The notes: generated by a model not told the origin, from the letters alone. Shown: positions 51,282-60,869, counted from the first letter of the stretch. The stretch: 64,000 nt of DNA from Hyphomicrobiaceae bacterium (GCA_020638035.1 JACKJI010000009.1:1-64000); one strand, 5' to 3'. Made by a program: numbers and translations.

Positions 51282-51837
51282 ACCACCTCGCCACCTTCTT
51301 CTTCCTCTTGGGCTTACTGTATCCGATTGCGGCTTTCGGAAAATGGTTCTGCCTATGTCGTGGTCAGTTGTGTGGTGGTTTTGCCGTGCATGCGAGGGCG
51401 TCAGCAATCTCGATGGTGCGGCTCGTTGGCCGCAGCTCTTCGGCGGGGGCTCTGCTCCCTGCTCCCCCGGAGTTTCAAAGAACGTGAGGCGTTGAAGTGT
51501 ATACAGGTTGAATTGTGGGCAGTGGAGTAGGCGGTGGCAGCAGCACGCGGTAGGTTGGTTCCACGGTACAGCCTGGAGAGGCGATGACCGTGAACGTGAG
51601 GGCGCTCCATTACGCTTCGGCAGGGGCGCTTTCTACTTGCGTTGCGGGGTGTGTCACGGGACGGCAGCTATCAGTTGAACGGCGTGAGTGCTGTCCGGAG
51701 CCCCGGACAGGTCATGCTGACCCCAAGCCGCTATCCTGCCGATTCGCAACACGAATGTTGCGTGTTCGCATTGAGAACCGCTTGGCTCTCAATTTGTAGA
51801 AATCGAGTTGGCCCGTCCCTACCATTGGATGCGGATT

Positions 51838-53148
51838 TCACTCAGCATAATCAGGTGGCTTTGCATGCCAGCGATAGCCGGCCTTGCCCTTTTCGAAGCC
51901 ATAAGCGAACAGCTTGCGCATATAGGCCTTGTCGAATGGTCCTGAGTAGAGTGTCGTGAAATCGTCGCCGATAAAGGCAAGATTGAATCCAACGCCGTCG
52001 CGCTTGGTCTCCAGATAGATACGATAGGAATCGTTGACGCCAGAGCTAGCGATCATCGTCGACACAGTTTGCCCGACAATTGAAAGCGTTTGCCTCTTGA
52101 CGGTATCTTCGGGCGGCGAAAGCCGTCCGTTGCGGATCACATATGCGCTGCGTTTCCTCTTGAGCCCCATCTTCTTGTCGAGCCACTTCAGGCTGAACGA
52201 AGTTGGGTATAGGAATGACTGCGCCACCGCGCCGCCATCGACGTGCATCTCCTGATAGCGGTGGCCGTCAACGACAATGTCCAGCATCACCGGCGGAAAT
52301 ACACCGGGTAGCGCGGCAGAGGCCATCAACACATCAATGATCAGTTCACGGGCCCGTGGATCGCCACTCTTGGCTAGCGCGCCGATATTCCAGACGACTG
52401 ACTGCGATTGGTCGAGATTGGTCGTGGCAATAAGGAGCAGGCGCCCTTTGTCGTACTCCTCGCCGATGCGTCGCACCATTTCTTGATCAAGATTCCGGGC
52501 GATAAGTTTGCGCAACGGGGTCGTGTCCGTCATTGCATCATCGGCGAGTGCGGCAACGATTACAGGGCGCTTGGTGAATATGTCTTCGGCACTGACGTCT
52601 GTGTAGACCGCTTTTAGCCTCGCATCATATTCGGGCCCGAGAAACGCGAAGGGTGCAGATAGTGCGCCTGTTGAAATGCCTGTCACGATCGCAAAGGTTG
52701 GACGGTCTCCACGCTCCGTCCAACCGAGGAGCAGACCTGCTCCGAAGGCACCGTCATCGCCGCCGCCGGAGATGGCAAGATAGTCACTCTGGTTCGGCGG
52801 CGAGTTGAGTTGGCCGGCGGCAAGGGCCCTCTGTCCCTTGGCAGCCACCGCGTGTGCAAGCGCCTGAACTTTTTCCTTGTCACCATTCATGTAGAAGCGG
52901 GCATCAACGATGCCGAGCGGCGCGGCTTCAGCCGCCTTCGCCAACGGCACTGCCGGTAGGCGGACGGACGTCGCAGCACACCCCGAGACCATTCCGGCCA
53001 ACACGAACATCATCGAAGCCCACGACAAGTGGAACCACAGTCTCGACGGAATCTGCAATGCGGATCGTTCAACGTGGTGCGCAACGGCTTTCGTGCAGGC
53101 CATTGGCATGCTGCGACTTCCCGTGAATAAAATTCGGTTGCGCCTCAT
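51838..53148 (-). CDS. Patatin-like phospholipase lipoprotein
   Basis: A 436-residue acyl hydrolase. A long N-terminal lead ends in a membrane segment and lipobox (FVLAGMVSGCAAT), so it is probably anchored to the membrane. The patatin domain has the oxyanion loop ISGGGDDGAFGAGLLLGW, the nucleophile Ser in VTGISTGALSAPF and the Asp of the dyad in MHVDGGAV. ATG at 53148 overlaps the upstream L,D-transpeptidase stop (ATGA); the lipoprotein signal may actually start at MPMACTK or later. Substrate lipid unknown. Confidence 0.85.
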   Translation of the reverse strand: MRRNRILFTGSRSMPMACTKAVAHHVERSALQIPSRLWFHLSWASMMFVLAGMVSGCAATSVRLPAVPLAKAAEAAPLGIVDARFYMNGDKEKVQALAHAVAAKGQRALAAGQLNSPPNQSDYLAISGGGDDGAFGAGLLLGWTERGDRPTFAIVTGISTGALSAPFAFLGPEYDARLKAVYTDVSAEDIFTKRPVIVAALADDAMTDTTPLRKLIARNLDQEMVRRIGEEYDKGRLLLIATTNLDQSQSVVWNIGALAKSGDPRARELIIDVLMASAALPGVFPPVMLDIVVDGHRYQEMHVDGGAVAQSFLYPTSFSLKWLDKKMGLKRKRSAYVIRNGRLSPPEDTVKRQTLSIVGQTVSTMIASSGVNDSYRIYLETKRDGVGFNLAFIGDDFTTLYSGPFDKAYMRKLFAYGFEKGKAGYRWHAKPPDYAE

Positions 53149-54242
53149 CGGCTGATGTAAGTCTTCCACTGACCTTCTGTAACGTCCCGTCGCTTTCCCT
53201 TCGTCGCCGCGTCTTCGACAATCACGTTGAAGTCGGGACCGGAACGTGTCTCCGGCCCAGCGGCGAAATCGGTGACCACCAATGTAGTTCCGGTCCGCAA
53301 CCTGCTCGCCACCTCAATGGCTCCCGCTTTGTCGACAACTTCGATCCGACCAAGAGTTTCGTCGTTCCAGCGGTCCAGGGACTGACCTTTTCGTGGCTTG
53401 CCCGCAAAACCGAATGCTGCCCACTGGATCGAGGTGCCGTCGGGGCTAGGTCCCAGCAGGCTGTAAAGGTGATTTCCCAATGGCCGCGTGGGATCTTTGA
53501 TCACGATCGAAGTCTCGAATTGGATCTTTCCGTTGGTCATCACATAAGCCTTGCGATCGGCGCTGGAGACGAGGATCGTTGACATGTCCTGGTTCTCCGG
53601 CAGCGTCGCGCCCTTCGCCTTCGCAACTGCCGCTTGTGCCGCCTCGGTTGCATCATTCGATAGGATCAGTCCAGGATTGACTAGGTCGCTGTGACGAGTC
53701 TTCTGGTCGGCGATGATGACCGGCGTGCCGAGGTGGGTCACCGAATAAAGATGCCTGGAGAATTCCATAGGCAGGCGGATACATCCCATTGACGCTGGGT
53801 AACCCGGCAGATTCCCCGCGTGTATTGCAATGCCTTGCCAAGTGAGCCGCTGCATGTTTGGCATCGGGGCATTGTTATAGGTGCTGGAGAAATGCCGCTC
53901 TCGCTTTTGCAGGATCGTGAATACGCCAGTGGGCGTTCGCTTTCCCTTCTTTCCAGTCGAGCTGCTGGACACGCCGATCGCAACTCCATTGCGATAGACG
54001 TGCGTCAGTTGCTCCGCAAGCGATACGACGATTACGACCGGACCTTCAGGCGATAGTTCGGGCCGCCAGATATACTCACCAGGCCGCAGAGACCGAATGG
54101 CGGGAGCCGGCTTGTTAATGGAAGCATTGTTCCGAGAGGCAGCAGCCGCATTTTGTTCGCAGGCCAGAATGATGCTGACGATGAGCAACAAACTTGCTGC
54201 TGTTCGGGTCAGATCGGGAATTGAAAGGCGGGACTGGAACAT
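53145..54242 (-). CDS. L,D-transpeptidase (YkuD domain) exported protein
   Basis: A 365-residue periplasmic protein with a signal segment (AASLLLIVSIILACEQN). The YkuD domain spans about residues 65-180: VVIVVSLAEQLTHVYRNG, RTPTGVFTILQKRERHF, and the active site IAIHAGNLPGYPASMGCIRLP with the catalytic Cys; the residue before GC is Met where His is the rule. A C-terminal extension of about 170 residues follows. Such enzymes crosslink peptidoglycan or attach proteins. It is coupled to the patatin gene. Confidence 0.85.
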   Translation of the reverse strand: MFQSRLSIPDLTRTAASLLLIVSIILACEQNAAAASRNNASINKPAPAIRSLRPGEYIWRPELSPEGPVVIVVSLAEQLTHVYRNGVAIGVSSSSTGKKGKRTPTGVFTILQKRERHFSSTYNNAPMPNMQRLTWQGIAIHAGNLPGYPASMGCIRLPMEFSRHLYSVTHLGTPVIIADQKTRHSDLVNPGLILSNDATEAAQAAVAKAKGATLPENQDMSTILVSSADRKAYVMTNGKIQFETSIVIKDPTRPLGNHLYSLLGPSPDGTSIQWAAFGFAGKPRKGQSLDRWNDETLGRIEVVDKAGAIEVASRLRTGTTLVVTDFAAGPETRSGPDFNVIVEDAATKGKRRDVTEGQWKTYISR

Positions 54243-54290
54243 CTACTGGCAGCTCTTGTGGGGTGAATTATCACGTCTAAGGCAATAGTC

Positions 54291-55139
54291 TTACCGACCG
54301 CTATTGAGGTGGGATTCCAGTTCCACCTTCAGACCGGGACGCAGCAGATGATCGGGATTGGGAAATTCAGCCCAAACCTCCAACTTCTGTGTGTTGACGC
54401 CAAACTGAAAGCCACCGGAGATGAGGCGGCCCTTGTGTGGATATTCGCTGCCATCAGGAAGCTTGAGCGTTAGCTCTATATTCTTGAGAGTCTGCTCATC
54501 TGACTTCGTCACCTGCCGACGACCAACATAGACGTCGAATGGAGCCTCAACTGCGACCCGCATCGGATCAAGTTGGACGATGCGGGCGAGCTTGCTGTCC
54601 TTTTCGCGCTTCAGGAACGTCCCCTCCGGCATCAACGGCGCGCTCATTATGCCGTCAAACGGTGCATAGAGTTTGAGCTCCAGTATGGTGAGTTCAGCTA
54701 CTCGGACAACCGTCTCTGCTTCCCCAACGTCAGCTGCAGCGATGTCTCTCTCCGCTTTTGCCTGTAGCAGCTGAAGTTCGGAGGCGGCGTCCTTCTTGCG
54801 CAACGTCTGCTTGCCGGAAAGCACAGCTTCGGCCAGCTGCAACTTGGCCTTGGCACGCTCCAGACGCGCTCTTTCGATCTTTAGCTGCAGTTCCTTTTCC
54901 GTCGGCATGAACTCGAAGAGCAGATCCTTCTTCTTCACGAACTGCCCCGGCTTAAAGTGAACCGATTGCAGCAGTCCATCAACGCGAGGTGCGATGTCTG
55001 CCTCTCTCGCAGGAACGAGCACGCCAGAATAGCGAGCTGAATTCGCGTTTGAGTCGCCCGCTGTCTGGGCCGATGTCGAGCCGTGTATCAGGAACAAGCT
55101 GCATGCGGCCCAAACGATGCACGCATAAGTCGACCTCAT
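54291..55139 (-). CDS. HlyD-family periplasmic adaptor-like protein
   Basis: A 282-residue exported protein with signal (CIVWAACSLFLIHGSTSAQ). It has RYSGVLVPAREADIAPRVDG, a coiled-coil hairpin (ELQLKIERARLERAKAKLQL, then KAERDIAAADVGEAETVV), and the lipoyl return LKLYAPFDGIMSAPLMPEGTFL. No ABC or RND partner is adjacent, so it may be an orphan. It lies 48 bases before the L,D-transpeptidase on the same strand; likely one operon. Confidence 0.8.
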   Translation of the reverse strand: MRSTYACIVWAACSLFLIHGSTSAQTAGDSNANSARYSGVLVPAREADIAPRVDGLLQSVHFKPGQFVKKKDLLFEFMPTEKELQLKIERARLERAKAKLQLAEAVLSGKQTLRKKDAASELQLLQAKAERDIAAADVGEAETVVRVAELTILELKLYAPFDGIMSAPLMPEGTFLKREKDSKLARIVQLDPMRVAVEAPFDVYVGRRQVTKSDEQTLKNIELTLKLPDGSEYPHKGRLISGGFQFGVNTQKLEVWAEFPNPDHLLRPGLKVELESHLNSGR

Positions 55140-55191
55140 GGCAAGGATCCTAACACGGGATGGATACGTGGTTTGGATGGCATGACTCTCA

Positions 55192-56514
55192 TCAGGTCCA
55201 AACCTTTTCAAATACCCTATAGAGGTTGCCGCCCAGGAACTTGCTGCAATCCGCTTCCGAATAACCCTTCTCAAGCAGCTTATCGACAAGCGCGGCGATA
55301 ATCTGGTCTGGCGCGGGCGTCGGCACGCCCTTGGCTGACATTGCGCGCATGATGCCGCCATCCGGAAACAGCAGTTCGCCAAGCGGCCCCTGACCACCAA
55401 TGGCTGTCTGGGTGACGTCTGGTATCCAGTCTGAACCGTAGCCGACATGATCAATTCCTATCAGACTGACGATATGATCGATATGCCGGAACAAGACATC
55501 GGTGGTCACGATGTCGGGGTTTGATGCGTCCACGAAGGCGCCCACGGTGTTGATCGAACAGACACCGCCGCTCGCGCCGATCGCCTTGATCAGCTCGTCC
55601 GAATGGCTGCGCGGATAATCTCGGATCGCTTTGGCGACCGAATGCGATGAGATTACTGGTTTGGTGCTGCGCTCTATAGCATCCAAGGCCGAGCGCTCTG
55701 CGGTATGGCTGACGTCGACAACCATACCGTAGTGGTCGTAAGCGTCGATCAGCAGTTTGCCGAGGCCTGTGAGACGCCCATTGTCCGGTTCGAAACATCC
55801 GTCCGCAACGGTATTGCGAGTGTTGTAGGCCAACAGGCAATAGCCGTAGCCGAGTTGCCGCCACAGTCCAACCTTGCCAGGATCGCCGCCGAATATCGCC
55901 GTGCCCTGGTGGGTGAAGAACATGCCGAGCTTGTTCTCGGCGGTCGCGGCATCGATGTCCTTCGTGGTTCGTACGATTTTATACTTATCTGGGCGCTCGC
56001 TGATTTTCTTCAGGTAGAACTGCAGCGACTTCGCGATACCACCGAGGCTGGTGTCGAGCGCGTCTGCCGACGGACATGCTGCAATCGCCTTGAAGCCGGC
56101 TGCCTTCAGCCTGTCCATGGTTTCGTGGAATTCCGGTGCTTCCGGCGACGACCACTGCGTTGGCCACACACCAGAAAACAGCGAATCTATGGTTATCGAC
56201 TTTTTGACGATCTGCTTGGCACGGTCCGACGAGGGGTATTTATGCAGACGTTGCGGAATCTTCGAGTAATCAGGGCCGCGGTCGCAGATGCCTTCGGGGT
56301 TCGCGATATTCGGCAGCAGATCGCCCGCTCGCGCCTTTTCGGGTGCCAAGTTCATCGCCGCCGCCGTGCCAACCATCGAGCCGGCCGCTGCTGAGAAAAA
56401 AGTCCGGCGGTTGACACTTGATGCCGCCTCGACTTGAGAGCTCTCGCCTTCTGTTACGGTTGACTTGTCGATCTCGATCGAAATAGATTCTGCATTGATG
56501 TCGCGGTTGCTCAT
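55192..56514 (-). CDS. Tat-exported membrane dipeptidase (peptidase M19)
   Basis: A 440-residue zinc dipeptidase. After a 35-residue lead comes the twin-arginine signal SVNRRTFFSAAAGSMVG. The catalytic part has ITIDSLFSGVWPT, where the usual HxD of the family reads DSL, then GMFFTHQGTAIFGG, GMVVDVSHTAERSALDAI with the metal His, PVISSHSVAKAI and HVGYGSDWIPD. The first metal pair therefore looks altered. It could act on dipeptides or D-amino-acid-containing peptides outside the cytoplasm. Confidence 0.82.
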   Translation of the reverse strand: MSNRDINAESISIEIDKSTVTEGESSQVEAASSVNRRTFFSAAAGSMVGTAAAMNLAPEKARAGDLLPNIANPEGICDRGPDYSKIPQRLHKYPSSDRAKQIVKKSITIDSLFSGVWPTQWSSPEAPEFHETMDRLKAAGFKAIAACPSADALDTSLGGIAKSLQFYLKKISERPDKYKIVRTTKDIDAATAENKLGMFFTHQGTAIFGGDPGKVGLWRQLGYGYCLLAYNTRNTVADGCFEPDNGRLTGLGKLLIDAYDHYGMVVDVSHTAERSALDAIERSTKPVISSHSVAKAIRDYPRSHSDELIKAIGASGGVCSINTVGAFVDASNPDIVTTDVLFRHIDHIVSLIGIDHVGYGSDWIPDVTQTAIGGQGPLGELLFPDGGIMRAMSAKGVPTPAPDQIIAALVDKLLEKGYSEADCSKFLGGNLYRVFEKVWT

Positions 56515-56575
56515 TCCATACTCCTTGACGGTCAACTAAGACGTGCTGCTTCCGGCACCCACTTTGTTGCGAATT

Positions 56576-57445
56576 CTAGCGATTCAGAAGTTTGGCAAAC
56601 GGGTTCTCCACGACAGGCGTCACCGTGTAGCGGAACATGAACTGGGGCCCGAAGGCGTCGGGCTGTTCGATGTAGTAGTCGAATGTCAGCGAATGCTTGA
56701 CCGGTTGCCCGTCGCCGGCAGCCGTCTGACTGAGAGTGAGGTTGAGTGGGATGGTCCAATTCTGGTTGACCCAGTCGTAGGAAAATTTCGGAATTGAGCC
56801 GATCGTTACACCGCCCCCGAGAAAGTAGATGCCCCCGAACTGCAGAGCGGTGACAGAATAGTCCCTGTCGCCCCAGCCCGCGACGTCCCATTGATGGGAC
56901 GGGAATAGAATGACGATACCCTGAGATGATGCCTGACCGAGCAGCAGTTCTGGACCCAACCTGAATTGCTTGCCCGCGAAGTCACTGTTTGTCGCGGTTG
57001 GCACCGTAACCAGTGAGCCGACCGCCCAAATGAACCCGGATTTTTCCGTTCGCCCGATGGCAAGATCGAAACCGATGTCGCCAACTCCAAAAGTGGCGTC
57101 TCGAAAGTCGTCCCTTTGGAAATCATAGATTGGCTGGTTGAAAAGGAGAGGGACGGCGGGCCGCCAGAAAACAGTAGTGCCTTGCGCATCGATTGGGAAT
57201 GGCAGAATCGGCTGGAACAATAGCGAATATGAGAATTGATCATTTGCTCCGGGCAGGTTGCCTTTGTACCAGGTAAAGCCGTTCTCGAAATTGAGAGACG
57301 CCAGAGGCGTGTTTGGATTCGACAGCGACTTTGCGACTTCGTCGGCGCTGGCCTGGCCAGAGGTTTGTGCCAACGCGGGCCGCGACGAGAAATTCGTCGC
57401 AAGAACTACCATTGATAAAAATGCATAGCCCAGACAATGCTTCAT
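56576..57445 (-). CDS. Outer membrane transporter-like protein
   Basis: A 289-residue exported protein: signal (FLSMVVLATNFSSRPALAQ), then alternating strands with many aromatic residues, e.g. DQFSYSLLFQPILPFPI, GVGDIGFDLAIGRTEKSGFI, FRLGPELLLGQ and WDVAGWGDRDYSV. Resembles the MetA-pathway phenol-degradation/transporter barrel family. It lies between the dipeptidase and the DUF992 pseudogene on one strand. Substrate unknown. Confidence 0.7.
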   Translation of the reverse strand: MKHCLGYAFLSMVVLATNFSSRPALAQTSGQASADEVAKSLSNPNTPLASLNFENGFTWYKGNLPGANDQFSYSLLFQPILPFPIDAQGTTVFWRPAVPLLFNQPIYDFQRDDFRDATFGVGDIGFDLAIGRTEKSGFIWAVGSLVTVPTATNSDFAGKQFRLGPELLLGQASSQGIVILFPSHQWDVAGWGDRDYSVTALQFGGIYFLGGGVTIGSIPKFSYDWVNQNWTIPLNLTLSQTAAGDGQPVKHSLTFDYYIEQPDAFGPQFMFRYTVTPVVENPFAKLLNR

Positions 57446-57477
57446 CTTTTCCCCCAAACGAACTCACGCGGCCAGCC

Positions 57478-58006
57478 TCAATTTCGTTTGAGCTTTAGGC
57501 CAGTGATGCCGGCTACGATGGAGAGGCCGGTCAGTCCCTGCGCGCTCAGCGGCTGCAGCACGACAGAGTTCTTCGAACCTCCTAAAATAGCATTCGCGCC
57601 CGCACCAAGTCCGATCGCCGCACTAGCGGAGACGCCTGCATAGTTCCCCTGCAGCGCCCCTTCGGGCAAATCGACCTTGATGCAAGGATGCCCCAGATTA
57701 CTGTTGTTGGTCTTTTGATGCCGATGTCGAGACCGATCTTCGTAACTGTGGCGGTGTAGTGGCGTACGGCACCCTTGCCAGCAGGCTTGTAAGCGCCATT
57801 CAGCCTCGTCTTAGAGCCAATAATCAAACCGACCCCGCCCTTGCTTTTGCACGTTTGCGTGCCGGCATTGATGTTGGTGGTTGGCTTATTGTCAGCCGTA
57901 TTTGCTAGTGGGGTGGTAGTTGCGAGGCGGTAACGGCGAAGCAGGCAACCGCCGCCAAGGCGGCCAATCGGCCATGCGGCGCCAGTGGAAATAGACGATA
58001 TGGCAT
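57478..58006 (-). pseudogene. DUF992-family gene broken by two frameshifts
   Basis: The three pieces match the intact copy at 48541-49053: a signal peptide from ATG at 58006 (MPYRLFPLAPHGRLAALAA, stop TAG near 57910), a middle piece (NINAGTQTCKSKGG to KLGLDIGIK) and a C-terminal piece (LPEGALQGNYAGVSASAAIG to the stop at 57478). One shift is needed near 57915 and another near 57675-57680. Two independent lesions make a sequencing slip less likely than decay. Confidence 0.75.
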
Positions 58007-58185
58007 AGTCAACTTCCCTTGGTTCAATACGTTTCGACTTGGTTGATGTCGCTCCGATCGCAGTGATTACCCGTCGACAAACAGGAAAACTCCAACATCC
58101 ATGATCAACGATAGACGCAGCCTAGACAGAGACCTCATTCGGAACGCAGGAGGCGCCGGGGTTTGTTCCCCGGCGCACACTGAGA

Positions 58186-58566
58186 TCAGAACAGGCAATT
58201 GAGGTCGTGTTCGGCGCACGCAGGCAAATCGCCCCGATTGCAACGGTAGGCAAGCCGACCGCAATAGTTTCTGTGGCCGGCCGCGGCTGCGGTGCCAATG
58301 ACAACTCCGGCTGCAATCCCAGCAGCCAGAGCTCCTTTGTGATGATGCCGATGACGATGCGGACGATGCGGACGATGCGGTCGATGTGGTCGGTGACCAG
58401 CGCCAGGCCGTCCGGGTTTTTTGACCAGGACGAGACCGCTGTTGCCAATCTGCGATTTCCCAAGCACTGAAGTCAGCCCTGTCGCATTTATGGCACCAGC
58501 ATTGGATGCCGGTCCTGAAATCGACATGGCACATGCTGCGATGATGGCAACAAGAATCTTCTTCAT
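58186..58566 (-). CDS. Exported protein with a His-Pro repeat
   Basis: A 126-residue protein: signal peptide (KKILVAIIAACAMSISGPAS), a mature start, then RPHRPHRPHRPHRHRHHHK, a helix (GALAAGIAAGVVIGTAA) and a Cys-rich end (YCGRLAYRCNRGDLPAC, CLF). The His run could bind metal. The DNA of the run is a 9-base tandem repeat (GATGCGGAC on the + strand). The tail resembles BA14K-like small proteins. ATG at 58566. Confidence 0.65.
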   Translation of the reverse strand: MKKILVAIIAACAMSISGPASNAGAINATGLTSVLGKSQIGNSGLVLVKKPGRPGAGHRPHRPHRPHRPHRHRHHHKGALAAGIAAGVVIGTAAAAGHRNYCGRLAYRCNRGDLPACAEHDLNCLF

Positions 58567-58643
58567 CTGTTTTCTCTTCTTTCCATTTCTTGAGATGCGG
58601 ATGCGCAACGTGAATTCGAAGCAAACGAGCGTCTTTTCGTTGG

Positions 58644-59711
58644 CTATTTGTCAGTCCGCAGCAGCTCGACGCGTCGATTAAGCGCGCGACCTTGCAAAGT
58701 CGCGTTGTCATCCTTCGGCTTGGTCGCTCCGAAGCCGCTGGTTGTCAGCCGATCGGCCTTGATGCCTTCCTTAACGATCGCCTTGGCAACCGAGTCCGCG
58801 CGCTGAGCGGAGAGTTTGAGATTGTAGTCAGGCGTGCCAATCGAATCGGTGTGGCCATTGATCTGAAGGGTCCAATTTGGATTGTTCTTCAGTGTCAGCG
58901 CGATGTCCTTTATGAGCGCCTTGGCGCTCGGCCGCAGCGTTGCTTTGTCGAAGTCAAAATGGATGCCGTAGACGTCATACTTGCGCACCGTTGCAAGCGA
59001 CTGCTCCATTGCCGACTTCATCGACGCGCCCGCTGTCACCCTGACGATCCGCTCGACGCGCGGTTCCTGTTCCCAGCTGAACTGGATCGTGCTCTGGATC
59101 AGCAGGGGGTTTTCCTTGACATCTGCGAAGAAGAACTCACCTGTCCCAGACTTCGTGCCGCTGCCGAACGTGCCGGTAGCCTGGATGACGCTGACATCCT
59201 GGATCTGATTTTCGATAATCAGGGGAATCTTGATCCCCTTCTGCTTCACTGTCAGCTTTCCATCAAGCGCCGACATTTTCTCGTCATAGACGATACGAAG
59301 CTGCGTGTGCCCCGTATTCCTCAATTCCAGCAGAGCCGTGCTGGATATGCCCAGCGACGTCGCACGCGGGATTGCCTGAGGCATCTTTGCCGAGTAACCC
59401 AGCACGTAGGTCTTGGCGAACTCGCGATCCGCGACGGAAATTTCCCGCTTTACGAAGAGACCTCGTGTGCTGGAGTAATCGATCCTGATCGTATTATCGT
59501 TGACATTAGTGAAGGTCACACGCGCTTCAGCATCCGGTCCGTACCGGTTGGCGAAGGCGTAGTCGAGTTGCGCTCCCACATGCGGCGCTAGAGGTCCAGC
59601 ATATTTCTGAGCGTTGCCCGGGCTCCCGACACTGATCACAGTCAATGCCAAGACAGACATCACAGTTGTGCGCGCTCTTAGCGCGTACGCATCCCTTTTC
59701 ATTCGGTTCAT
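58644..59711 (-). CDS. OmpA-family outer membrane/peptidoglycan-binding protein
   Basis: A 355-residue exported protein. After a signal peptide (VMSVLALTVISVGSPGNAQ) comes a beta-rich domain of about 200 residues, then a C-terminal OmpA domain with YGIHFDFDKATLRPSAKALI, LQINGHTDSIGTPDYNLKLSAQRADSV, LTTSGFGATKPKDDN and GRALNRRVEL, which bind peptidoglycan. The N-terminal domain was not recognised. It is probably the end of the same envelope group. Confidence 0.87.
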   Translation of the reverse strand: MNRMKRDAYALRARTTVMSVLALTVISVGSPGNAQKYAGPLAPHVGAQLDYAFANRYGPDAEARVTFTNVNDNTIRIDYSSTRGLFVKREISVADREFAKTYVLGYSAKMPQAIPRATSLGISSTALLELRNTGHTQLRIVYDEKMSALDGKLTVKQKGIKIPLIIENQIQDVSVIQATGTFGSGTKSGTGEFFFADVKENPLLIQSTIQFSWEQEPRVERIVRVTAGASMKSAMEQSLATVRKYDVYGIHFDFDKATLRPSAKALIKDIALTLKNNPNWTLQINGHTDSIGTPDYNLKLSAQRADSVAKAIVKEGIKADRLTTSGFGATKPKDDNATLQGRALNRRVELLRTDK

Positions 59712-59801
59712 CCCCCCATTGGAATTTGCAATCTGTGTCCCCTATTTCCCTAACTTCCACCTCCCATCGGCGTTGCGCCGCAGTCTCTGCATGGCTCAGA
59801 C

Positions 59802-59887
59802 TCACGTTTGTCGCGCTTGAGCAACCGGATCTAACGAGTTGCGTGACGCCCGGCGCCTGTGGGATGCCGGTGGTTCGCCAATCCAAC
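59802..59887 (-). pseudogene. 3' fragment of an AraC-family regulator, cut off by the IS
   Basis: Directly after the IS (minus strand) the frame continues WIGEPPASHRRRASRNSL and stops at 59802. This completes the AraC recognition helix SFTRSYSR|W of the fragment at 61193-62151; see that entry. Its first four bases are the CAAC target duplication. Confidence 0.8.
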
Positions 59888-59915
59888 TGACCTGCCCAAT
59901 TTCTTCGGACCACGT

Positions 59916-60869
59916 TTAGCTTGAGAGATCAGCCCTCGTTGCTTTTGCTGTTTGCCTCTTGCGAGGCGGTTGCGCGACGGGGCGGAGCGCGGAGGCCCCA
60001 CATACCGCAGCGATCCGGCCCGTCGCCGGCACGGGCGCTGCGTCTTGCTCCTTCAGTCTTGCCACGAACGCGGCCGGCGTCATGTAGCCTATGCTCGAAT
60101 GCGGCCGCACCTCGTTGAAGTGGCGCCGCCACGTCTCGATCACGACCTTTGCTTCGGCCCGCGAGCGGAACCATTCCAGCGACAGGCACTCGTCGCGGAA
60201 CTTGCCGTTGAAGCTCTCGGTCGCGCCATTCTGCCAGGGCTTGCCCGGATCGATCAACGCGCACCCGATGCCCTGACCGACGATCCACTTCAGCAGCGCC
60301 CGCGACACGAACTCGGGCCCGTTGTCGGACCTCAGATACAGCGGCGCGCCGCGCTCCGAGACGAGCCGCGACAGCACCTCGATCACGCGGCCCGAGCGGA
60401 TGCGGCCATCGACCTCGATCGCCAGACCCTCTTTCGTCCACTCGTCGGTGACGGTGAGGCACTTCAGCTGCTGACCGTTGGCGCACCAGTCGAACACGAA
60501 GTCGTAGCTCCACACCTGGTTCGCACCGGTCGGCGCGTTCGGGCGCGGACGGCCCGTCGCGATGCGCTTTCTCGGCCGCTTGCGCGGCACTTGAAGCTTC
60601 GCCAGTCGCCACAGGCGATGGCAGCGGCCGAAGCTCATCACATGCCCTTCCCGTTCGAGGAAGATCGCGATCCGACGATAGCCGTAGCGCGGATACTGCG
60701 CGGCGAGCGCCGCCATCCGCGCCAGCACCGGCGCATCCGTCTCCGCCTTCGTCGATCGATACCGCAACGCCGACCGCCCCACTCCGATCAGCGTGCAAGC
60801 CCGCCGCTGCGACAGGCCATGCCCTGTCGCGTACGCCACCTGCGAACGGCGAGCCGGCACGCTCACCAT
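59916..60869 (-). CDS. IS3-family transposase OrfB (DDE integrase), copy 2
   Basis: Translation is the same as copy 1 OrfB: SYDFVFDW, LRSDNGPEF and NGATESFNG supply the DDE triad. Start at the ATG within the A7 region, or by -1 frameshift from orfA. Confidence 0.93.
   Translation of the reverse strand: MVSVPARRSQVAYATGHGLSQRRACTLIGVGRSALRYRSTKAETDAPVLARMAALAAQYPRYGYRRIAIFLEREGHVMSFGRCHRLWRLAKLQVPRKRPRKRIATGRPRPNAPTGANQVWSYDFVFDWCANGQQLKCLTVTDEWTKEGLAIEVDGRIRSGRVIEVLSRLVSERGAPLYLRSDNGPEFVSRALLKWIVGQGIGCALIDPGKPWQNGATESFNGKFRDECLSLEWFRSRAEAKVVIETWRRHFNEVRPHSSIGYMTPAAFVARLKEQDAAPVPATGRIAAVCGASALRPVAQPPRKRQTAKATRADLSS

Larger units (their letters stand above)
50763..51837. other. Long region without a firm gene
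   Basis: 1075 bases. One possible small frame lies at 50869-51066 and a hairpin at 51255-51281; both are listed. Other frames up to about 100 codons are low-complexity and lack family character. The region is probably decayed DNA next to the IS-disturbed segment. Confidence 0.5.
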
